This document shows positions 16,807 to 23,746 of a stretch of DNA of 27,842 bases, piece by piece; position 1 is the stretch's first letter; each line of letters begins with the position of its first letter. Where the stretch lies: positions 1 through 27,842 of the forward strand of contig JBFMAU010000034.1 in NCBI GenBank assembly GCA_040755335.1, in the 5' to 3' direction. The position numbers and the translations under genes were made by a program. The notes under the pieces were generated by a model, which was given only the letters and a program-made list of their open reading frames with translations, did no database searches and was not told where the DNA came from. Source of the DNA: UBA7656 sp040755335 (GTDB taxonomy: Bacteria > Acidobacteriota > Blastocatellia > UBA7656).

Positions 16807-17796
16807 ATGGCAAGAAAACTGAATTCATCGAGAGTGATAATCGCGCTGCTGATGATAGTCATCGCAGTAGCGGTTTATTTCTATCGCCAGAAGTTCCAAC
16901 GCACGCCCGAACCCGTCCCCGGCCCTGTCACGGGCAAACTCACCGTCCGATTTCTCGACATAGGACAGGGCGACGCAGAACTGATTCAACTTCCGAGCGG
17001 AGAAACTATCATCATAGATTCGGGCGACCGCGGCGCGGCCACAGTCGATATGCTGAAAAAGTACGGCGTCAGTGAAATCGATCTGCTCATAGCCACTCAT
17101 CCGCACGCGGATCACATAGGCGAGATGCGCGACATCATGCGCGCTTTCAAAGTCAAGGAACTCTGGGATTCGGGCTTTCCCCATACGACCACGACCTACG
17201 CCAATATGCTTGAGGAGAGAAAAAGTCGGGGCATAAAATTTCTCAAACCAAAACGCGGCGAGACAAGAAAGATAGGCGACGCGCTGCTCGAAGTCCTCAA
17301 CCCATCGAATGATTTGCCGGACGATAATGCCAACAACGCTTCGCTCGTCGTCAGACTCACTTTCGGCAGCACGCGCTTTCTCTTCACAGGCGATTCCGAA
17401 AAAGAATCGTGGCAGCAGATGATCGCGTCTGAAAAAGACAAGCTGCGGGCCGACCTGCTCAAGTCGGCTCATCACGGAAGCGAGAACGCCAACAACGAAG
17501 ACATACTCGATGCCGTCAATCCCAGCATAGTCACTATCAGTTGCGCGCAGGGAAACGATTATCATCACCCGCACCCGAAAGTGATGCGGTTGCTCCGCGA
17601 GCGCGAATCGATCCGACTCTACAGAACCGATATGGAAGGAACCATAACGGCCACAAGCGACGGGAAGACTATCGAGGTGACGACGGAAAAACGGGCGGCG
17701 AAAGCGGATATTTATCTCACGGGCGATGAACTGGCCGAGCGCACAGGCGCAAAGTCCGACTCGAAGAAGAAAACCGCGGCGAGGAGAGGCATGTGA
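16807..17796 (+). CDS. Membrane-anchored ComEC/Rec2-type metallo-beta-lactamase-fold hydrolase
   Basis: The protein has 329 residues. One N-terminal membrane segment (about 10-25, IIALLMIVIAVAVYFY) is followed by a metallo-beta-lactamase domain like the C-terminal domain of the competence protein ComEC. It begins LTVRFLDIGQGDAELIQLPS, then IIIDSGDRG, the metal motif HPHADH (98-103), FLFTGDSEKES and LKSAHHGSENANN. The DNA-channel part of ComEC is absent, so this is a stand-alone extracytoplasmic hydrolase, possibly a nuclease or phosphodiesterase; the substrate is unknown. The C-terminus is basic (SDSKKKTAARRGM). Its stop overlaps the GTG of the DUF3006 gene by four bases, a pairing common for this family. 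It sits between purF and purM. Confidence 0.88.
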   Translation: MARKLNSSRVIIALLMIVIAVAVYFYRQKFQRTPEPVPGPVTGKLTVRFLDIGQGDAELIQLPSGETIIIDSGDRGAATVDMLKKYGVSEIDLLIATHPHADHIGEMRDIMRAFKVKELWDSGFPHTTTTYANMLEERKSRGIKFLKPKRGETRKIGDALLEVLNPSNDLPDDNANNASLVVRLTFGSTRFLFTGDSEKESWQQMIASEKDKLRADLLKSAHHGSENANNEDILDAVNPSIVTISCAQGNDYHHPHPKVMRLLRERESIRLYRTDMEGTITATSDGKTIEVTTEKRAAKADIYLTGDELAERTGAKSDSKKKTAARRGM

Positions 17797-18014
17797 AACG
17801 AGAGACCCGTCACAAATTCATCATAGACCGTATCGAAGGCGATCTCGCGGTCATCACTTTTTATGAAGATGATCGAGTGAAATTCAATCTGCCTGTTTCG
17901 CTTCTGCCGACGGGAGCGCGCGGCGGCGATCATCTGCAAATCACTTTTACTGAAGACGAGGAGAGCCGTGAGGAATTGAAAAAACGAATAGGAGAATTAC
18001 TCAAGGACGAATGA
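17793..18014 (+). CDS. DUF3006-family small protein
   Basis: The protein has 73 residues starting with GTG; AGGAG lies six bases upstream and the start overlaps the preceding stop (GTGA). The sequence FIIDRIEGDLAVITFYEDD then FNLPVSLLP, followed by GDHLQITF, matches the DUF3006 pattern. That is a small beta-rich domain commonly encoded next to ComEC-like metallo-beta-lactamases. The tail is a short charged helix (EESREELKKRIGELLKDE). It has no signal peptide or membrane segment. The four-base overlap implies translational coupling and a shared role with the hydrolase, possibly as a partner. The biochemical function is unknown. Confidence 0.85.
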   Translation: MKRETRHKFIIDRIEGDLAVITFYEDDRVKFNLPVSLLPTGARGGDHLQITFTEDEESREELKKRIGELLKDE

Positions 18015-18081
18015 CAGGTGAAGAGGTGAATGGGAGAGTGGGAGAAGGAAAGATCGATATACTGACCACTGAGGAATGAGG

Positions 18082-19119
18082 ATGGAAAAAGAAATCAGCT
18101 ATCGGGATGCGGGCGTCGATATCGATTCGGCCAACGAAGCTAAGGCGCGAATACGAAAGCTTGCGCGAGAGACTTTCACCGCGAACGTAATGACCGACAT
18201 AGGCTCGTTCGGCGGGATGTTCCGCGCAGACTTCGGCTCGATGCGAGAGCCTGTGCTTGTCTCATCAGCCGACGGAGTGGGAACCAAACTGCGAGTGGCT
18301 TTTATGACAGGCATTCACAACACTGTAGGCTATGATCTGGTCTGCCATTGCGTAAACGATATTCTGGTTCAGGGCGCGCGCCCGCTCTTTTTTCTCGACT
18401 ACATAGCGACAGGAAAGATGTCGCCCCAGGTGATCGAACAACTGATCGAAGGGCTTGCTCGCGGATGCCGCGAGGCCCGCTGCGCTCTCATTGGAGGCGA
18501 GACGGCGGAGATGCCCGGATTTTATCGCGACGGCGAATACGATGTTGCCGGTTTCATCGTGGGCGCGGTTGATCGCAGCGAAATAATCGATGGCTCGCGC
18601 ATCCGGCAGGGCGATGTGTTGATCGCTCTGCCTTCGGTCGGATTGCACACGAACGGCTACAGCCTTGCGCGCAAGCTCTTCTTCGAAGTGGCAAACTACA
18701 CGGTTGACTCTTATCTCGAAGAACTCGGATGCACGGTCGGAGAAGAATTGCTCAAGCCGCACAGGAGCTATCTCGACGCTTTAAGCCCTATGCTCGGCGG
18801 GGGAGCGATTCGCGGGCTTGTGCACATCACGGGCGGCGGGCTGATAGAAAATATCCCGCGCATATTGCCGCAGGGACTCGCGGCAGAGATAAAGCTCGGC
18901 TCGTGGCCCGCGCTTCCTGTATTCGAGTTGATGAAGAGGATCGGCAATGTCAGAGACGAGGAGATGCACCGCGCTTTCAACTGTGGGGTCGGGATGATAA
19001 TCGTCGCCAGTCCCACGGACGCTGACCGCGTGCGACGGTGTCTTGATGAGCAGGGGGAAAAACATTACGATATCGGTTGCATCTGCGAAGGCCCTCAATC
19101 GGTAATGATCAGGAGATGA
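18082..19119 (+). CDS. purM: Phosphoribosylformylglycinamidine cyclo-ligase (AIR synthetase)
   Basis: The enzyme closes the imidazole ring of AIR using ATP, the fifth step of purine synthesis. At 345 residues the length is normal. Family motifs are YRDAGVDIDSANEAK at the N-terminus, VSSADGVGTKLRVAF, GYDLVCHCVNDILVQGARPL, ALIGGETAEMPGFY, and further on GLHTNGYSLARKL and HITGGGLIENIPRIL. The ATG at 18082 was preferred because GAGGA lies six bases upstream; the in-frame ATG at 18076 abuts that site. Sixty-seven bases of G-rich sequence separate it from DUF3006. With purF upstream it forms a partial pur cluster interrupted by the hydrolase/DUF3006 pair. No other pur gene is in the window. Confidence 0.96.
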   Translation: MEKEISYRDAGVDIDSANEAKARIRKLARETFTANVMTDIGSFGGMFRADFGSMREPVLVSSADGVGTKLRVAFMTGIHNTVGYDLVCHCVNDILVQGARPLFFLDYIATGKMSPQVIEQLIEGLARGCREARCALIGGETAEMPGFYRDGEYDVAGFIVGAVDRSEIIDGSRIRQGDVLIALPSVGLHTNGYSLARKLFFEVANYTVDSYLEELGCTVGEELLKPHRSYLDALSPMLGGGAIRGLVHITGGGLIENIPRILPQGLAAEIKLGSWPALPVFELMKRIGNVRDEEMHRAFNCGVGMIIVASPTDADRVRRCLDEQGEKHYDIGCICEGPQSVMIRR

Positions 19120-19189
19120 AATCCGGCTTTGAAAATGGCGAGAAACCTTCTCTTGCGCGAGAGCGTTTCAGAGAAGACGGAACTTGTTT

Positions 19190-20164
19190 ATGTTGATTTG
19201 TTCGAACTGCGGAACTGAGATGCCTGACGACAGCCTGTTTTGTCCTCAATGCGGCGTGTCTATGGTCTCGGTAATAGAAGAAGCGACGAGGCGTTTCTCT
19301 GATGCGCGGGAAGAAGCGGACACTTTGCAATTGCCCCGCAAGCAAATCGATTTAGGCACGAAGCCTGTGGAGCGAGTGAATGAAAACACCGCGCCCGTAA
19401 GCGAGCCGCAGCGCGCGACGATGCCGGTCTCTCAGACTGCACCGCCACAAATCGATCAGCCTCATTACGCGCAGCCGCAATACTATCAAGCGCCCTATCC
19501 GCCTGCGCCTTATCAACCGCCTCCTCCTGCGCCTTATCAACCGCCTGCGCGCAGCGGGCAGCCGACCATTTCAGTGGGCGACTGGCTTTCTGAAGGATGG
19601 CGCATCTATGCAGAAAACGGGGTGCTGATGTCGTTCGCTTCATTCCTCGGCGGGTTGTTGAGTGTGTTGACTCTCGGTATTCTTTCCGGCCCGCTGATGA
19701 TGGGGCTGTATCGCATGGCGTTCAAGACCATGCAAGGAGAGAGACCTGAGATAGGCGATCTCTTCGACTGGAAAGGGCGATTCCTTCAATCGTTTCTCGC
19801 TTCGCTGATTTCGATAGCTATCTGGGGCGGCGCTCTTCAGGCCGGAGACAGCGCGCCGTTTTATGTCATATCGAACTTGATACTCACTCCGCTCTTGACG
19901 GTGCTGATGGGATTCGTCTTTCCGCTGTTGCTTGATCGAAAGATAGACATAGCGGCGGCGGTCAACGAAGTCGGGCGATTGATATTCTCGAAAGACGCGC
20001 TGATGTGGTGGGTAGTCGGACTCATTTTTTCGACCATCATGGCTTTAAGCCCGTTCGCCTGCGGCATAGGCATCTTCATAGCCGTGCCGTGGATGGTCTG
20101 CTCTGCGGCTTCAGCCTATCGTTACGTATTCGGCTTCGATGATCCGAATCGCACCCTGTCCTGA
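19190..20164 (+). CDS. Zinc-ribbon plus polytopic membrane protein of unknown function
   Basis: The protein has 324 residues from the ATG at 19190; a TTG six bases upstream is also in frame. The N-terminus is a zinc ribbon, C4-x2-C7 and C18-x2-C21 (CSNCG, CPQCG). A disordered linker follows, with a Pro/Tyr/Gln-rich tract (PPAPYQPPPPAPYQPP) encoded by a small DNA repeat. From DWLSEGWRIYAENGVLMSFA on there are about four or five hydrophobic segments, including LLSVLTLGILSGPLMMGLY, FLASLISIAIWGGAL, ISNLILTPLLTVLMGFVFPL and WWVVGLIFSTIMALSPFAC. This membrane part resembles uncharacterised bacterial integral membrane proteins; no catalytic motif was seen. It shares only the ribbon-linker-membrane plan with the protein at 2221. 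It follows purM by 70 bases and could be co-transcribed with it. Confidence 0.8.
   Translation: MLICSNCGTEMPDDSLFCPQCGVSMVSVIEEATRRFSDAREEADTLQLPRKQIDLGTKPVERVNENTAPVSEPQRATMPVSQTAPPQIDQPHYAQPQYYQAPYPPAPYQPPPPAPYQPPARSGQPTISVGDWLSEGWRIYAENGVLMSFASFLGGLLSVLTLGILSGPLMMGLYRMAFKTMQGERPEIGDLFDWKGRFLQSFLASLISIAIWGGALQAGDSAPFYVISNLILTPLLTVLMGFVFPLLLDRKIDIAAAVNEVGRLIFSKDALMWWVVGLIFSTIMALSPFACGIGIFIAVPWMVCSAASAYRYVFGFDDPNRTLS
19502..19546 (+). repeat. Two 21-bp direct repeats inside the Pro-rich linker
   Basis: CCTGCGCCTTATCAACCGCC plus T occurs at 19502-19522 and again at 19526-19546, a 24-bp period. Each copy encodes PAPYQPP. Identical bases, not only identical amino acids, point to recent tandem duplication by slippage within the coding sequence. 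Confidence 0.8.
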
Positions 20165-20271
20165 ATCGTACCCGACATGCGCAAGCCGCTATGACACGAT
20201 CTCAAAAAGCAATCCACCCGGTTTAGCCAGCCGTAGTTGAAAGTTGGAATAATAAATCAGGAGGAATCACG

Positions 20272-21615
20272 ATGAGAAACTTTTTGCTCATCCTGTCAGT
20301 CGTGTCAGTCCTTGCTCTGGCCTGTTTGCAACCGGCCATCGAAGCATCCGCCCAGATGAGTTTGCTGGCGGAGATCAATCAGATAAAAGCCATCGATAAT
20401 CACGCGCATCCGCAGCGCCTTACAGCCGCGGGCGAAATCGATACGGAATGGGACGCGCTTCCCTTCGAAGCCTACGAATTCACTTCGCTCGAAAGCCTTC
20501 CCATCGGATTGCGCCCGACCAATCTGAAATACATTGAGGCCTGGCGCGCGCTCTTTGGCTACAAGCATAACGATATGTCTGAAGAGCATGTGCGCGAGCT
20601 TGTCGCAGCCAAACAGCGCGTGATGCGAGAGCAGGGCGACCGTTACCCTGCATGGGTTCTTGATCGAATAGGAATTGGAACGATGCTCGCCAATCGCGTG
20701 GCTATGGGACGTGGGCTTGCCGCGCCGCGTTACCGATGGGTCTCCTACGTCGATGCGTTGATGTATCCGCTCCAAAACAGCGCCTTGCGCAAGTGGCGAC
20801 CTCGCTATGGCAAACTCTACGACGGCATAGAGCAGATGCAGAAACGCTATCTCAATGAGTCCGGCGTGAAGGCTGTGCCGCCTACGATGGACGAGTATCT
20901 GTCGAAAGTCGTGGTCGCAACTCTTGAGCGACACAAGCAGGGCGGCGCGCTGGCCGTCAAATTCGAAGCGGCTTATCTGCGCAGGCTCGATTTCGATGAC
21001 GTGGCCGAAAGCGATGCGCGCTCTGTCTATGCGCGCTATGCAAAGGGCGGCGAGGCGTCACTGGCTGAGTACAAGAAGCTTCAGGATTATCTGTTTCGCT
21101 ACATCGCGCGCGAGGCCGGACGATTGGGGCTGGCCGTCCATATTCACGTATCGGCGGGCGCGGGCGCGCAATTCGAACTGAGCGGCGCAAATCCGCTTCT
21201 GCTCGATGCGGCGTTGAGCGATGCGGCGCTTACGAAAACGAACTTCGTCATCGTTCACGGGGGCTGGCCTTTTACGAAAGAGGTCGCCTTTCTGCTAAAC
21301 AAACCAAACATCTATGCAGATTTTTCTGCGCAGACATTTTTGCTCTCGCCGCGAAAACTGAGCGAAGTGATAAGGGACTGGCTGGAGCTTTATCCCGAAA
21401 AGGCTCTCTTCGGGACAGACGCATTTCAGATCACCCCGGAGATAGGCTGGGAAGAAGCGGCGTGGTTTACGACCGCGACGGCGAGAGAGGCTCTGGCGAT
21501 GGCTCTGACAGGGATGATTGACGACGGGCTGATCACACGCGAGCGCGCATCGGAGTTGGCCCGCATGGTGATGCGCGAGAACGCCATCAAACTCTACGGA
21601 TTGAAAACGCAGTGA
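20272..21615 (+). CDS. Exported amidohydrolase-superfamily protein
   Basis: The protein has 447 residues. AGGAGG lies seven bases before the ATG, the strongest ribosome-binding site in the window. A signal peptide (MRNFLLILSVVSVLALACLQ, likely cleavage after ASA near 27) sends it out of the cytoplasm. A cysteine at 18 could make it a lipoprotein, but the lipobox is poor. The mature part has amidohydrolase (TIM-barrel) metal motifs: DNHAHP (H44, H46), GGALAVKFEAAY, LAVHIHVSAG, FVIVHGGWP and ALFGTDAFQ. These are in the order expected for the amidohydrolase_2-like group, which also contains the amidohydrolase part of FluG and uronate isomerases. The substrate is unknown. No transporter or catabolic gene adjoins it; ispG is convergent downstream. 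Confidence 0.87.
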   Translation: MRNFLLILSVVSVLALACLQPAIEASAQMSLLAEINQIKAIDNHAHPQRLTAAGEIDTEWDALPFEAYEFTSLESLPIGLRPTNLKYIEAWRALFGYKHNDMSEEHVRELVAAKQRVMREQGDRYPAWVLDRIGIGTMLANRVAMGRGLAAPRYRWVSYVDALMYPLQNSALRKWRPRYGKLYDGIEQMQKRYLNESGVKAVPPTMDEYLSKVVVATLERHKQGGALAVKFEAAYLRRLDFDDVAESDARSVYARYAKGGEASLAEYKKLQDYLFRYIAREAGRLGLAVHIHVSAGAGAQFELSGANPLLLDAALSDAALTKTNFVIVHGGWPFTKEVAFLLNKPNIYADFSAQTFLLSPRKLSEVIRDWLELYPEKALFGTDAFQITPEIGWEEAAWFTTATAREALAMALTGMIDDGLITRERASELARMVMRENAIKLYGLKTQ

Positions 21616-21690
21616 AGAGGCGGGGACGCGCGCTGTGAGTGCAGGATGATTATAGCGGTTTGCAAATGGGCGAACAGCGATAGGGGTAAA

Positions 21691-21728
21691 AACCGCAGGG
21701 ACGCAGAGGCGCAGAGCGGGCGCAGAGA
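21691..21728. repeat. CGCAGAG-type dispersed repeat, partial copy 3
   Basis: AACCGCAGGGACGCAGAGGC followed by GCAGAGCGGGCGCAGAG is one arm of the element seen complete at 7102-7192 and 14502-14576. No matching opposite arm was found in the rest of the 175-base gap between the convergent amidohydrolase and ispG genes, so this copy looks decayed or truncated. Confidence 0.65.
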
Positions 21729-21790
21729 AGAAACTCTATGCTTATCAACATCCTGTTCACTCAACTGAAATCCGCTGTAAGGCATGGGAA

Positions 21791-23065
21791 TCAAGCTTTA
21801 TCTTTATTCAGCGTTGAGGTCAACTGAGCGAGAGAAGACTCCTGAGCCTTGCCCGCATAACGCGACTCGATATACTGATCGAGTATGCGAATGAACTGAG
21901 GCACGATTGATTTGCCTTGCAGAGTGGTGAACATCCGGCCATCGACATAGACGGGCGCGCGGGGTTCTTCGCCCGTGCCGGGAAGAGAGATGCCAAGGTT
22001 GGCGTGCTTCGATTCACCCGGCCCGTTGACTACGCATCCCATAACGGCCACTTTCAATTCTTCAACCCCCGGATAAAGGCTCTTCCACGCGGGCATCTGA
22101 TCGCGAATGTAATTCTGAATGTCTTCGGCCATCTCTTGAAACAATGTGCTGGTCGTGCGTCCGCATCCCGGACAGGCCGTCACGAGAGGCGTGAAATTCC
22201 TAAGCCCCATAGTTTGAAGAATCTGCTGCGCCACGATCACTTCTTCAGTCCTATCGCCGCCCGGTCGCGGGGTGAGCGAGACGCGAATCGTGTCGCCTAT
22301 GCCTTCCTGCAACAACACGGACATCGCCGCAGTTGAAGCGACTATGCCTTTGCTCCCCATTCCGGCTTCAGTGAGTCCGAGATGGAGCGGATAATCGCAG
22401 CGCGCAGCAAGGTCGCGATAGATCGCTATCAAATCCTGAACCTCTGAAACCTTCGCGCTGAGAATTATTCTGTCGTGCGCGAGTCCTATCTCTTCGGCCA
22501 TCTGAGCCGACTCAAGGCCGCTGATGACCACGGCTTCGCGCATAACCGCGCGCGCGTCTTTAGGCTCCGGCAGGCGAGCATTTTCATCCATCAATCGAGT
22601 GAGCAACATTTGATCGAGCGATCCCCAGTTGACGCCGATGCGAATGGGTTTGTCATGTTCGATAGCGGCTTCGATCATAGTTTTGAAATTCGCGTCGTGA
22701 TGACGGCCCGCGCCGACGTTGCCGGGATTGATGCGATACTTCGCCAATGCTCGCGCGCATTCCTTGTACTCTTTCAAAAGTATGTGGCCGTTATAGTGAA
22801 AGTCTCCGATGACGGGAACCGCGAGGCCGCGCTCGCTCAAAGCTTCGACTATGTGAGGGACGGACTGAGCGGCCTGTCGGGTGTTGACGGTGATGCGGAC
22901 GAGTTCCGAGCCTGCGCGATAAAGCTGTTCTATCTGATGGGCTGTCGCTTGCGCATCTGCGGTGTCGGTATTAGTCATCGATTGAACGACGACTGGGTTA
23001 TCGCCGCCAACGAGGACGCCTCCGACATTTACGGCGACTGAAATTCTTCGATTGATGATTGACAC
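21791..23065 (-). CDS. ispG: 4-hydroxy-3-methylbut-2-en-1-yl diphosphate synthase
   Basis: The enzyme makes HMBPP from MEcPP in the MEP isoprenoid pathway using a [4Fe-4S] cluster. At 424 residues it is the shorter, bacterial two-domain form without the insert of plant enzymes. The start has DNPVVVQSMTNTDTADAQAT, then VRITVNTRQAAQSVPHIV. The cluster ligands are C298 and C301 in TACPGCGRTT and C344 in VMGCVVNGPGE, matching E. coli C270, C273 and C305. The start is GTG at 23065, chosen because GGGAG lies eight bases upstream. It is divergent from the YbjQ gene with about 165 bases between, and convergent with the amidohydrolase. Other MEP genes are not in the window. Confidence 0.96.
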   Translation of the reverse strand: MSIINRRISVAVNVGGVLVGGDNPVVVQSMTNTDTADAQATAHQIEQLYRAGSELVRITVNTRQAAQSVPHIVEALSERGLAVPVIGDFHYNGHILLKEYKECARALAKYRINPGNVGAGRHHDANFKTMIEAAIEHDKPIRIGVNWGSLDQMLLTRLMDENARLPEPKDARAVMREAVVISGLESAQMAEEIGLAHDRIILSAKVSEVQDLIAIYRDLAARCDYPLHLGLTEAGMGSKGIVASTAAMSVLLQEGIGDTIRVSLTPRPGGDRTEEVIVAQQILQTMGLRNFTPLVTACPGCGRTTSTLFQEMAEDIQNYIRDQMPAWKSLYPGVEELKVAVMGCVVNGPGESKHANLGISLPGTGEEPRAPVYVDGRMFTTLQGKSIVPQFIRILDQYIESRYAGKAQESSLAQLTSTLNKDKA

Positions 23066-23169
23066 TAAAACGCTCCCTCAAGTCAGAATACCTGCGATTC
23101 GCGCGACTGATCGAACCGCATCTGGATTGTACAAAGCCGTCGAGCGCGCCGCAATGTTTCGAATCCGTA

Positions 23170-23198
23170 TTGCGCAGGCGACTGAGCGCGATTATGTT
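23170..23198 (+). promoter_or_regulatory. Possible promoter for the YbjQ-family gene
   Basis: TTGCGC (23170-23175) and TATGTT (23193-23198) are separated by 17 bases, matching consensus at three and four of six positions. The ATG at 23232 lies 33 bases downstream with AGGAG six bases before it. The match is modest and rests mainly on the spacing and location. Confidence 0.3.
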
Positions 23199-23231
23199 TT
23201 GTGCGATCAAATCTCAGCAGAGGAGACAGGA

Positions 23232-23651
23232 ATGAAAGACAGATTGGATCATCTCGAAGAAGCCAAAGAGAAAGTATCTCCCACCGCGCCTTATTCGGTT
23301 TCTCAACGCTACACACTGCCGCACCACATGGTCACGACTGCCTTCACAATTGATGGCTATCGCATAGTCCGAACGCTCGGAGTCGTGCGCGGAATCACCG
23401 TGCGCTCGCGCTCCATATTCGGAACCATAGGCGGCGCGCTTCACACAATAGTCGGAGGCAACATAACTGCATTCACAAAGCTGTGCGAGATGACCCGCGC
23501 CGAAGCCTTTGAAATCATGGTTCAGCACGCAAGCGAGATAGGCGCGAACGCCGTCATAGGCATGCGATACGACGCTACGGAATTGATGAGCGGAGTGAGC
23601 GAAGTGCTGGCCTACGGAACTGCTGTCGTGATGGAACCAATTGAAGAATGA
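23232..23651 (+). CDS. YbjQ/DUF74-family (heavy-metal-binding domain) protein
   Basis: The protein has 139 residues. The ATG at 23232 was chosen because AGGAG lies six bases upstream; the frame is open to 23052, but those extra residues would overlap the ispG start. A charged N-terminal segment of about 45 residues is followed by the YbjQ domain: YRIVRTLGVVRGITVRSRSI, GGALHTIVGGNITAFTKLC, MVQHASEIGANAVIGMRYDA and EVLAYGTAVVME. YbjQ proteins form a small oligomeric ring. The heavy-metal label comes from family annotation and the real role is uncertain. There is no signal peptide or membrane segment. A palindromic repeat follows the gene. Confidence 0.88.
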   Translation: MKDRLDHLEEAKEKVSPTAPYSVSQRYTLPHHMVTTAFTIDGYRIVRTLGVVRGITVRSRSIFGTIGGALHTIVGGNITAFTKLCEMTRAEAFEIMVQHASEIGANAVIGMRYDATELMSGVSEVLAYGTAVVMEPIEE

Positions 23652-23677
23652 TTATAGTGGCCGAGAAGACGGCTTCG

Positions 23678-23741
23678 TTCGTAGTACCGGCTTGAGCCGG
23701 AATCTTCAATGAAACCTTCCGCCTCAAGGCAGCACTACGAA
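23678..23741. repeat. Inverted repeat with 24-nt arms between convergent genes
   Basis: The arms 23678-23701 (TTCGTAGTACCGGCTTGAGC plus CGGA) and 23718-23741 are reverse complements at 20 of 24 positions around a 16-base loop. The left arm contains its own small palindrome CCGGCTTGAGCCGG. It sits between the rightward YbjQ gene (stop 23651) and the leftward PDZ gene (stop 23747), where a long hairpin could end transcription from both sides, though no T-tract is evident. It resembles none of the other repeats in the window. Confidence 0.8.
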
Positions 23742-23746
23742 CCTGC

